Under the pieces are notes generated by a model. It searched no databases. It was not told the DNA's origin and worked only from the letters and a program-made list of their open reading frames with translations. A stretch of 64,000 nt of DNA from Paraburkholderia sp. PREW-6R. GTDB taxonomy: Bacteria; Pseudomonadota; Gammaproteobacteria; Burkholderiales; Burkholderiaceae. This document shows positions 28,468 to 35,370 of the stretch, piece by piece. The translations under genes were made by a program, and so were the position numbers. The stretch spans positions 2,914,001 through 2,978,000 of the forward strand of contig NZ_CP155073.1 in NCBI RefSeq assembly GCF_039621805.1, written 5' to 3'. Every line of letters begins with the position of its first letter. The first letter of the stretch is position 1.

Positions 28468-29301
28468 CTATTCGGCCAGCACGGGCTGCTGTGGCTCAGC
28501 GGCAAGACTAATGTGCTCCAGCCTCCAGCGCTTCAACTGCTTGAACATCTCGTACGTCAGCACCGACTCCGACATCGGCTCACAAAAGCGGAGTTCGATT
28601 TGCTGCCATTGCTTCGAAGGGGCGAGCAGCTTTTCCTTGAACGCCTTCTCGATGGCATCAGCGGCCGCCCTTGCAGCGCTTTCCGCAGCGACGAAATCAG
28701 GGGCCGCCTGGTGAAGAATAGTAATGTCGAGCACATAGGTGTCATCTGGACCGTTCCGAGTAACTTCCACACCTTCGTCCACGTCGAAGAAGACACCGAT
28801 AATCAGTTCCCCATGCGGCTTGACGGCCTTCGCGATCTTCTCCGCCAGCTTGGTTTCCTTGGTCAGCCGGCGCTCGAATTCATCCGCAAAAGCGGAGCGA
28901 CGGTATCGACTCGCCAGCCACATCTGAAGGACGGCGTAGTCCTCGGAACGGAGGCGGACTTCGGACCGAGGCAAGTATTCATTTAGCCTGAGCTTGTCGA
29001 TACCAACTTTGGCCGTCGCCTCGAACTCCGCCCAGAAGGGAGCCTCGCCTGCAAATTCAACGTGAAGCTTGCGCGCATTTTTGGCGTGGGTGCAGTTGCC
29101 GTCCTTCACGGTCAAACATCCCACGACGACCTCGACGACCGGCTCGAACTGCGGGTCCTGTGCGAGGTCACAGTCGTGAGTTGCAACGACGACTATCGTC
29201 TTGTCGGGACTTGCCGCATGGCGAAGCCCCAACGCATCAATTGCGGCGTCGCTGAGCAGAAATCCTTGGCGCCACGGTGTCTCACGATTCCACTCCACCA
29301 C
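28468..29301 (-). CDS. Uncharacterised THDCDL-motif protein (third gene of island operon)
   Basis: This 277-residue cytosolic protein has no fold that I can name. The N-terminus contains WRQGFLLS and a strand-turn VVVATHDCDLAQD (residues about 37-49). NCTHAKNARKLH (69-80) follows, giving a His42/Cys44/Cys70/His72 set that could bind metal or form an active site. I recall similar HDCD plus KN-R-L patterns in uncharacterised proteins of mobile regions, but cannot cite a family. The middle holds KETKLAEKIAKAVKP. The start is GTG after AAAGGTG, 9 bp beyond the HTH gene stop, so it is tightly coupled. Confidence 0.75.
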   Translation of the reverse strand: MVEWNRETPWRQGFLLSDAAIDALGLRHAASPDKTIVVVATHDCDLAQDPQFEPVVEVVVGCLTVKDGNCTHAKNARKLHVEFAGEAPFWAEFEATAKVGIDKLRLNEYLPRSEVRLRSEDYAVLQMWLASRYRRSAFADEFERRLTKETKLAEKIAKAVKPHGELIIGVFFDVDEGVEVTRNGPDDTYVLDITILHQAAPDFVAAESAARAAADAIEKAFKEKLLAPSKQWQQIELRFCEPMSESVLTYEMFKQLKRWRLEHISLAAEPQQPVLAE

Positions 29302-29310
29302 TTCGCACCT

Positions 29311-29940
29311 TTACGCCTGGTCGTTGGATGAAGGAAGGTCAAAGTCGGCAGTAGCTGACGTCTTCGCGCGGTTCGCAATTCGAGCGTTCATACGCTCACG
29401 TTGTGCGCTCTCGCGCTGGTGAATCTGCGCCAGCACCAACGCTGCGTCGCGCGCAGACTCTCCTGACTGGGCGACTTGCATAAGCGTCCGGCCATTGGCG
29501 AATCTTCGCTTAAGCAATGCCGCGTTTACGGCGACCCCCTTGTGGGCTAGCACATCTGCCGCTTGAGCAAGGTCCGCCAATCTGGCTGCATTTTCCTCTG
29601 CAACCTGCTCGCCATTGAGCCAGTTGTAGACGGACTGACGGGACACACCGAGTGTCGCAGCAAGGTCCGACACGGCCGGACGCAAAACTTCGCGAATCCG
29701 CGCAAGGTCTTCTGCTGGCGTTCGAACATCCTCGACTACCGCTACATCGGCGGTGCTATAGAGCGCCTGCTGAGCACCAGTTTGAAGGCGCTCCAGTGAC
29801 AAGTGGCCGCCCGTACCTATCACCGTCAATGCCGCTCCAGCCGCCGCGACCCACCCTACGAGCCGCACAAGGCTTGAACTGCCGCCAGTCGTCGCCGGGC
29901 GTTCGGTGACCCATCCACCGTAGGACATCTCGCTGCTCAT
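29311..29940 (-). CDS. Membrane-anchored helix-turn-helix protein (second gene of island operon)
   Basis: The 209-residue protein has a single hydrophobic segment (about 24-42, LVRLVGWVAAAGAALTVIG). An HTH at about 86-110 (VSDLAATLGVSRQSVYNWLNGEQ) is typical of Xre-like or plasmid-type DNA binders. A charged Arg/Ala-rich helical tail follows. A membrane helix on an HTH protein is unusual for a simple repressor. Translation start is strong: AAGGAGG 5 nt before the ATG. It is 10 bp after the TIGR04255-like gene. It may autoregulate the operon or sense the membrane; both are inference. Confidence 0.82.
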   Translation of the reverse strand: MSSEMSYGGWVTERPATTGGSSSLVRLVGWVAAAGAALTVIGTGGHLSLERLQTGAQQALYSTADVAVVEDVRTPAEDLARIREVLRPAVSDLAATLGVSRQSVYNWLNGEQVAEENAARLADLAQAADVLAHKGVAVNAALLKRRFANGRTLMQVAQSGESARDAALVLAQIHQRESAQRERMNARIANRAKTSATADFDLPSSNDQA

Positions 29941-29950
29941 AGCGCCTCCT

Positions 29951-30745
29951 TCAGGCCCAAGTGGCCAAGGCGTGGTCTGTTACGATAGCCTTGAAGCACT
30001 TGTCGATTTCGTTGTGAAGGGCTGTCAACCGGGTTTCGATTTTTTCCAAATCGAACACCTCCCGCTGAGTGACGGAGGCATCCGTATCGATTACGGCGTG
30101 CAAGCCTACGTGCTGTGTAAATCGAGGGTCTATATTTGGTGCCAGCGAGGTTAGTTCAACCGGCAGACCAACTTGCCCATGACGAATAATCACGCGCGAG
30201 ACAAGCTGCCCTGCTGGACTGGTCACGAGCGTTTCACTGACCGAATGTTGGTGCTGCGCGTGGTCGCGCAACGAGAGTCCGAGGACCTCAGGTACAAGAA
30301 AGTCTCGCAGCGACTCCTTTTCTCCTGACGGCAACACAGCATCCAGATACCGGAGGCCGATTCTCTCGATAAAATCGAGATGCAGGGCGTCATGCACAGT
30401 GCCAAGACCTGCCAACAATGCATGAGAAAAGGCATCGAACGTTTCGTACTCTGTGGTCTGAAACGACAGTGCGTTCGTCTCCAGAACGAACCTTGTGCTG
30501 CCCGAAATATCGCCAAACTGGTACCTCGACTGAGGTGTGAAAGTCGGCGCCGCAACCTGGCCATGCTCAATAGCTCCGAAAGGAAGCACAAGTCGCTGGA
30601 CCACCTCCTGTTTGAAGTCCGGAAAATGCTTTTCCCGCATTTTGGCCTGGATGGCCGAAATGTATGCGTCCAGATTCAGAACAGGGTTGAACTGGATTTG
30701 GGCGACGGTGTAGTAGACCGGTGCGTTGCTCAGCCTCTTACCCAT
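29951..30745 (-). CDS. TIGR04255-family protein (first gene of island operon)
   Basis: The 264-residue product starts MGKRLSNAPVYYTVAQIQFNP, the pattern of the TIGR04255 family (a Leu-x-Asn-Ala-Pro motif, then a strand, then a FPDF segment at about 41-44). Later features RFVLETNALSFQTTEYE and IERIGLRYLDAV also fit. The family is sporadically distributed and uncharacterised. The ATG at 30745 follows GAGGA at 5 nt; the frame is open to 30970 but those residues are not family-like. It leads a three-gene operon with 10- and 9-bp gaps. Confidence 0.82.
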   Translation of the reverse strand: MGKRLSNAPVYYTVAQIQFNPVLNLDAYISAIQAKMREKHFPDFKQEVVQRLVLPFGAIEHGQVAAPTFTPQSRYQFGDISGSTRFVLETNALSFQTTEYETFDAFSHALLAGLGTVHDALHLDFIERIGLRYLDAVLPSGEKESLRDFLVPEVLGLSLRDHAQHQHSVSETLVTSPAGQLVSRVIIRHGQVGLPVELTSLAPNIDPRFTQHVGLHAVIDTDASVTQREVFDLEKIETRLTALHNEIDKCFKAIVTDHALATWA

Positions 30746-30763
30746 GACTTCCTCGACATTAAC

Positions 30764-30800
30764 TTGACAGGCGGGTTGACACTTTACACTGTACTTGACA
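30764..30800 (-). promoter_or_regulatory. Three TGTCAA motifs at the island operon promoter
   Basis: Minus strand TGTCAA occurs at 30795-30800, 30776-30781 and 30764-30769. Two copies are extended as CTGTCAAGT. The first lies in the promoter spacer and the others just downstream, a position suited to repression by the operon's own HTH protein. Confidence 0.5.
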
Positions 30801-30816
30801 GATTCACCATCGTAAA
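30788..30816 (-). promoter_or_regulatory. Candidate promoter of the island operon
   Basis: Minus strand TTTACG (30811-30816), a 17-bp spacer and TACAGT (30788-30793), each four of six consensus. The leader to the 30745 ATG is about 35 nt. Confidence 0.5.
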
Positions 30817-30960
30817 GTGCTTGCCGTTGTGTAATGTGACGCAGCGCCAAGCCCAGCATCTCGGTCGTACCTCGCCCGTTCGCGGGTGTCTCTCCAGCCT
30901 GTAAGCCTCCAGTCCGGGGCAAACGTTGCGTCCACCGTGTGTTCGCTCTCCGAGGGCAAA

Positions 30961-31040
30961 TCGGTGGCATCTTTGATTCAATGTCGTGCGAAAAAAAACA
31001 GGTGGCAAATAGATGTCAATTTCGCGTGGATTGCCACCGA
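30961..31040. promoter_or_regulatory. Right candidate recombinase arm sites
   Basis: TCGGTGGCA occurs at 30961-30969 (plus) and 31032-31040 (minus), with GGTGGCAA at 31001-31008. GGTGGCAA (31001-31008) and TTGCCACC (31031-31038) also form an 8-bp inverted repeat. All lie 95-175 bp inside attR. Confidence 0.5.
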
Positions 31041-31134
31041 ACAAAAAACATCACCCGACCATCGCGTTATACTAACTCATTGATATATAATGATTCTTCC
31101 CTAGCCCGGGGTACGGATATGTTCGGTAAAAGCG

Positions 31135-31181
31135 CGTTCGGGACGTAGAGGCCGGAGGTTCGAATCCTCTCACCCCGACCA
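31135..31181 (+). repeat. attR core (47-bp copy of tRNA-Pro 3' end)
   Basis: Exact repeat of 26062-26108. It lacks the acceptor 5' strand and D-arm, so it is not a functional tRNA gene. Confidence 0.93.
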
Positions 31182-31207
31182 GATTTACCTTGTTCGTTCA
31201 AGGTTCG

Positions 31208-31239
31208 AAAAACCGCCGCAGCTTGCTGGGCGGTTTTTT
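31208..31239. terminator. Displaced original tRNA-Pro terminator
   Basis: AAAAACCGCC pairs with GGCGGTTTTTT, extended by an inner CAGC/GCTG stem with a bulged G. It lies 27 nt after attR, where the uninterrupted tRNA gene would have ended. Confidence 0.85.
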
Positions 31240-31384
31240 GTTTTCCGGCCGCTTTTCCCAAACTCCCAATTTGCCGCTCGGGCCACATCCCCGGGCGTTC
31301 GCGTTAGCGACGCAGTATGCGCGCCGGCTCGCCGCGCCCCCTCTGCTATATTCTCTCCATCCTTTCCCTCATCCTTCACTACGC

Positions 31385-32683
31385 GTGGAACAACTTCCCT
31401 TATGGGCGCAGATCGGCGCCGTCGCCGTGCTGCTCGTCTGCTCCAGCTTCTTTTCCATTTCTGAGACGGCGATGATGGCGCTCAACCGCCATCGGCTGAA
31501 ACATCTTGCCAATCAGAACGCGCTCGGCGCGAGGACTACACAGGGATTACTGACGCACACCGACCAGCTGTTGAGCGTCGTGCTGATCGGCAACAATCTG
31601 TTCAACACGATCATCCCGGTGCTGACTACGTCGATCGCGCTACATACGTTCGGCCGCAACAACCTGGTGCTCTCGATCGCGACCGGGATTGTCGCGTTCC
31701 TGATTATCGTGTTCGCCGAAATTACGCCGAAGATCGTCGGCGCCACGTTCCCCGAAAAGATCGCGCTGCCGGCCAGTCTGCTGATCGCACCGCTAATGCG
31801 TGTCGCGAAGCCGCTCGTCTGGGTGGTCAACCTGTTTGCGAACGGCATTTTGCGCGTGCTGCATATCAATACGAAAGGCGGCCGCGACCAGCGCCTTTCT
31901 ACGGAAGAGCTGCGCACCATCGTGCTCGAATCCGGCAGCTTCATGCCGACCAAACACCGCAGCATCCTGCTGAATCTGTTCGACCTCGAAAACATTTCTG
32001 TCGACGACGTAATGATCCCGCGCCGCCGCATCGAAGCGCTCGACTTCGACGCGCCGTTCGAGCAGATCCTGCATCAACTCGAAACGTGTTACCACAACAA
32101 GCTGATCGTCTATCAGGGCGACATAGACCGGGTTCTCGGCGTGCTGCACGTTCGCAAGACCCTGGCTGCGCTGCACAATCAGGAACTGGAGCGCGAAACG
32201 TTGCGCGAACTGCTCGCCGAACCCTATTTCGTACCAACCGGCACGCCGGTATTCCAGCAGTTGCAGTACTTCCAGGAAAGCCGTCACCGCACTGCGCTCG
32301 TCGTCAACGAATATGGCGAGCTGCAAGGACTGGTCACGCCGGAAGACATCATCGAGGAGTTGATCGGCGAGTTCACGACTTCCATTCCGCGCGGTGCGAA
32401 TTCGCGCGGCGGGTGGAACGAGAACGGCGAATGCATTGTTGCCGGCAGTATGCCGCTGCGCGAACTGAACCGCTGGTTGCATCTCACTCTGCCCACCGAT
32501 GGCCCAAAAACGCTCAACGGCCTGATCCTCGAAATTCTCGAGGACATTCCCGACGGGGACGTGTGTGTACAGATCGGCGAGGTAAAACTCGAAGTGATGC
32601 GCAGCGACGACCAGGCGATCCGCACGGTCAAGCTGTTCAAACCGCCCGCACGCACAAAAGCCCTCAAAGCATTGCGCGGCTAA
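31385..32683 (+). CDS. CNNM/CorC-type (DUF21 plus CBS) membrane protein
   Basis: The 432-residue protein has an N-terminal DUF21 domain with four hydrophobic helices (about 5-180, including SFFSISETAMMALNRHR and NNLFNTIIP). Tandem CBS domains (about 205-325, DDVMIPRRRIEALD) and a C-terminal CorC/HlyC domain follow. Such proteins are linked to Mg/Co efflux or magnesium homeostasis; the old name haemolysin is misleading. The GTG at 31385 is the best start because the membrane domain begins there. No strong ribosome site is seen. Confidence 0.9.
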   Translation: MEQLPLWAQIGAVAVLLVCSSFFSISETAMMALNRHRLKHLANQNALGARTTQGLLTHTDQLLSVVLIGNNLFNTIIPVLTTSIALHTFGRNNLVLSIATGIVAFLIIVFAEITPKIVGATFPEKIALPASLLIAPLMRVAKPLVWVVNLFANGILRVLHINTKGGRDQRLSTEELRTIVLESGSFMPTKHRSILLNLFDLENISVDDVMIPRRRIEALDFDAPFEQILHQLETCYHNKLIVYQGDIDRVLGVLHVRKTLAALHNQELERETLRELLAEPYFVPTGTPVFQQLQYFQESRHRTALVVNEYGELQGLVTPEDIIEELIGEFTTSIPRGANSRGGWNENGECIVAGSMPLRELNRWLHLTLPTDGPKTLNGLILEILEDIPDGDVCVQIGEVKLEVMRSDDQAIRTVKLFKPPARTKALKALRG

Positions 32684-32812
32684 CTCCTCCACGCAGCAGC
32701 ATTGCACACGGGCACGACGCCCGCCATTAGCCAAACGGCTGAATGGCGGCACCGATCGTGTTCCCGGAAGATGACGCCATTCTGTTCACAGGCGGCTCAT
32801 CACCGGTCTCAC

Positions 32813-34117
32813 ATGCAAGCTTCCCCTCAACGCGCGGCAGCGCCACAGCGAACCATCGCGTTCGACCATGAGCGCGCGTCGAAAGCGAAACACGGCGCGT
32901 TCGCGAGCGAAGCGAGCGCCGGCACCAACGCCATGCCGGCCGATTCCGATAGCGCGCCTGCCGTGCGACTGTTGACCGACACGTTGCAGGAAGCAACCCG
33001 CCGCAACGCGTCCGACCTTCACATCGAACCTGCGGAACATGGCTGGCGCGTGCGTCTGCGAATCGACGGCGTGCTGCACGAAATCCCTGCGCCGCCGGCT
33101 CATCTGCGCGACGCTTTCATCACGCGTGTCAAGGTGCTCGCGCGCATGGATATCGCGGAACGGCGCGTCCCGCAGGACGGGCGGTTGCGAATCGCCACGT
33201 CGCGCGGCCGGGTGGAAGACTATCGCGTCAATTCGCTGCCCACGCTGTTCGGCGAAAAACTGGTGCTGCGCAGGCTGGATGCGTTGCCCACCGATCTCTC
33301 GCTCGACTCGCTCGGTCTCGACATGAATCAGCGCGAAACACTCGACGCCGCGATCCGCGCGCCGCATGGTCTGGTGCTCGTCACTGGACCGACCGGCAGC
33401 GGCAAAACGCTGTCGCTTTACTGTTTCCTGAGTCTGCTCAACAGCGAGGCGCGCAATCTCTGTTCGGTAGAAGATCCGGCGGAAATACAATTGGCGGGCA
33501 TCAATCAGGTCAGCGTCAGAGAAAAGTCGGGCCTCACTTTCGCGGTCGCGCTGCGCGCGTTTCTGCGGCAGGACCCGGACGTCATCATGGTGGGCGAAAT
33601 CCGTGATGAAGAGACTGCGGACGTCGCCGTAAAAGCTGCGCAGACCGGCCACCTCGTTCTCTCGACCTTGCACACGAACGACGCGCCTTCCGCGGTTGCG
33701 CGACTGATCGACATCGGCGTCGAGCCCTACAACCTGGCCGCCGCGCTGCGCATGGTGACTGCGCAAAGGCTCGTGCGCCGCCTGTGCGTCGCGTGCCGCC
33801 AGCCTGCGCCGCATTCAACCGCAGCGCTGCGTGCAGCCGGTTTCGCTGACCATCAGCTCGACGGCTGGCAGCCTTACGCGGCCGTCGGCTGCGCGACGTG
33901 TCACGGCATTGGCTATCGGGGGCGAGTGGGCATCCATCAGGTGATGCCCGTCTCCGACGCCATGCGCGAGTTGATCGTCGCGAGCGCCGGCACGCACGAG
34001 CTTGCGCGGCTTGCGCAAAGCGAGCGCGTCACCACGTTACGCGACGCGGCGCTCTCACGCGTGCGCGATGGCACCACCAGCCTCGCCGAAGCACTCGCCG
34101 CGACGGAGGTCGCATGA
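32813..34117 (+). CDS. pilB: Type IV pilus assembly/GspE-family ATPase (short form)
   Basis: The 434-residue ATPase powers pilus extension or type II-like secretion. Walker A GPTGSGKT is at 192-199, followed by the Asp box, Walker B (DPDVIMVGEIRD) and His box (HLVLSTLHTND). The tetracysteine zinc motif (CVAC...CATC) is intact. Compared with PilB of about 570 residues it lacks the MshEN-type N-terminal domain, beginning almost at the N2 domain. The start is uncertain (ATG 32771 is in frame). Its stop overlaps pilC by 4 bp. Confidence 0.85.
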   Translation: MQASPQRAAAPQRTIAFDHERASKAKHGAFASEASAGTNAMPADSDSAPAVRLLTDTLQEATRRNASDLHIEPAEHGWRVRLRIDGVLHEIPAPPAHLRDAFITRVKVLARMDIAERRVPQDGRLRIATSRGRVEDYRVNSLPTLFGEKLVLRRLDALPTDLSLDSLGLDMNQRETLDAAIRAPHGLVLVTGPTGSGKTLSLYCFLSLLNSEARNLCSVEDPAEIQLAGINQVSVREKSGLTFAVALRAFLRQDPDVIMVGEIRDEETADVAVKAAQTGHLVLSTLHTNDAPSAVARLIDIGVEPYNLAAALRMVTAQRLVRRLCVACRQPAPHSTAALRAAGFADHQLDGWQPYAAVGCATCHGIGYRGRVGIHQVMPVSDAMRELIVASAGTHELARLAQSERVTTLRDAALSRVRDGTTSLAEALAATEVA

Positions 34118-35343
34118 GCACCGTGCTGGTTCATCAGTCGCCGGCCGCCGACCTGCGGTTCAAATGGCGCGGCGTCGATACGGAAGGAACGCAGAAACAC
34201 GGCGCGCTGATCGCACCGGATGCGCAGGCCGCCCGCGCAATGCTCAAGCGCGACCGGATGTTCGTCGTCGAACTTGCTGCGCAAGGGCCGGCACCTCGTC
34301 CCAAGGCGCGCGCGGTCGATGTCACGCTCTTCACGCGGCAGCTGGCCAGCCTGCTGCGCGCCGGCTTGCCGCTCGCACCTGCGCTCGATCTTCTCGCGCA
34401 AGCGCAGCCCTCGCGACGTCACGACTTGCCGCGCATCGCGGCCGCACTGGCTCGCGACATCACCGGCGGGCTGCGTTTCTCGGCGGCTTTGCAGCGGCAT
34501 CCCGCGCAATTCAATGCGCTGTATTGCCAACTGGTCGAAGTCGGCGAGGCGGCGGGCGCGCTGGCTGCGGTGTTAGCGCGCATCGCCGAGGACCGTGAAC
34601 GCGCCGCCGCGCAGCGTGGCAAAGTGCGCGCAGCGCTAACCTATCCCGTGGTGATTCTGCTGCTGGCTCTGGCGATCACAGCGGCGCTGCTGGTGTGGGT
34701 GGTGCCCACTTTCAAACAGATTTTCGACGGGTTCGGCGCCCAGCTGCCGGCCCCCACGCAATTTGTGCTGGCACTGTCGTCCGGCGCGGCGCGCTGGAGC
34801 GTCCCGTTGATCGTGCTAACCGCCGCCGCGAGTTCGGCGATGACCTTTCTGCTGAAACGTTCCGAACCGGCGCGTATCCGTTTTGCACGGCTCGCGCTGA
34901 AAATGCCGGTCGCGGGCCCACTGCTGCGCACGCTATGCGCGGCACGCTGGAGCCGAGCCCTCGGCACGTTGCTGTCAGCCGGCACGCCGCTCGCCGATGC
35001 TTTCGATTCACTCACACACGCCACCGGCAACGCTTTCTTCGACCGCGCCACTGCGCAGATCGCCACCCGCCTCAGGCGCGGCGAGCGGCTCGCCGCCGCC
35101 ATGCACGCCGCGCACTGCTTCGCGCCGGAGGTCGTCCAGCCGGTTGCAATTGCCGAGGAGTCCGGAGCACTCGACACCATGCTGATCGACGTGGCGTCTC
35201 TCGCGGACCGGCAGGTGGATGAACAGATCGCCACGCTTTCGAGCCTGTGCGAGCCGCTCGTTATCGTCGTGCTGGGCGCGCTGGTCGGCGGCCTTGTAAT
35301 CGCGATGTATCTTCCCATTATTCAACTCGGCAACGTGGTGTAG
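34114..35343 (+). CDS. pilC: Type IV pilus/type II secretion inner-membrane platform protein
   Basis: The 409-residue GspF/PilC protein has two T2SSF domains. The first (about 70-195) begins LFTRQLASLLRAGLPL. The second (about 270-395) contains RWSRALGTLLSAGTPL. Membrane helices follow each domain (VVILLLALAITAALLVWVVPTF near 170-195 and the C-terminal VVLGALVGGLVIAMYLPII). It couples pilB movement to pilin insertion. The ATG overlaps the pilB stop (ATGA), so translation is coupled. Confidence 0.93.
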   Translation: MSTVLVHQSPAADLRFKWRGVDTEGTQKHGALIAPDAQAARAMLKRDRMFVVELAAQGPAPRPKARAVDVTLFTRQLASLLRAGLPLAPALDLLAQAQPSRRHDLPRIAAALARDITGGLRFSAALQRHPAQFNALYCQLVEVGEAAGALAAVLARIAEDRERAAAQRGKVRAALTYPVVILLLALAITAALLVWVVPTFKQIFDGFGAQLPAPTQFVLALSSGAARWSVPLIVLTAAASSAMTFLLKRSEPARIRFARLALKMPVAGPLLRTLCAARWSRALGTLLSAGTPLADAFDSLTHATGNAFFDRATAQIATRLRRGERLAAAMHAAHCFAPEVVQPVAIAEESGALDTMLIDVASLADRQVDEQIATLSSLCEPLVIVVLGALVGGLVIAMYLPIIQLGNVV

Positions 35344-35370
35344 GATCGCAGCCGAATCCATCCTTTATCT

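Larger units (their letters stand above)
26062..31181. mobile_element. 5.07-kb tRNA-Pro-integrated genomic island
   Basis: The element lies between 47-bp direct repeats of the tRNA-Pro 3' end. Its first gene, next to attL, encodes a tyrosine recombinase read away from the tRNA. Cargo is an orphan 131-aa gene and a three-gene minus-strand operon. No transfer, replication, capsid or recognisable excisionase gene is visible, so it is a small integrative element or the remnant of one. TCGGTGGCA motifs cluster near both ends and could be recombinase arm sites. Flanking genes on both sides are core chromosome. Confidence 0.9.
30746..31384. other. Right end of the island and downstream junction
   Basis: This 639-bp stretch holds the operon promoter and TGTCAA motifs (30764-30816), candidate arm sites (30961-31040), an AT-rich stretch near 31070-31095, attR (31135-31181) and the displaced tRNA terminator (31208-31239). 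I see no supported gene in it. Confidence 0.75.

Noticed and set aside
30764-30800. Plus-strand -35 elements (TTGACA three times)
   Set aside because: No -10 at proper spacing follows on the plus strand. The same motifs read as TGTCAA suit an operator for the minus-strand operon better.
30746-30970. N-terminal extension of the TIGR04255-like gene
   Set aside because: The extra 75 residues cross the promoter and operator region and are not family-like, while the ATG at 30745 has a good ribosome site.
31135-31181. Second tRNA-Pro
   Set aside because: Only the 3' 47 nt are present; the 5' acceptor strand and D-arm are missing. It is an att copy.
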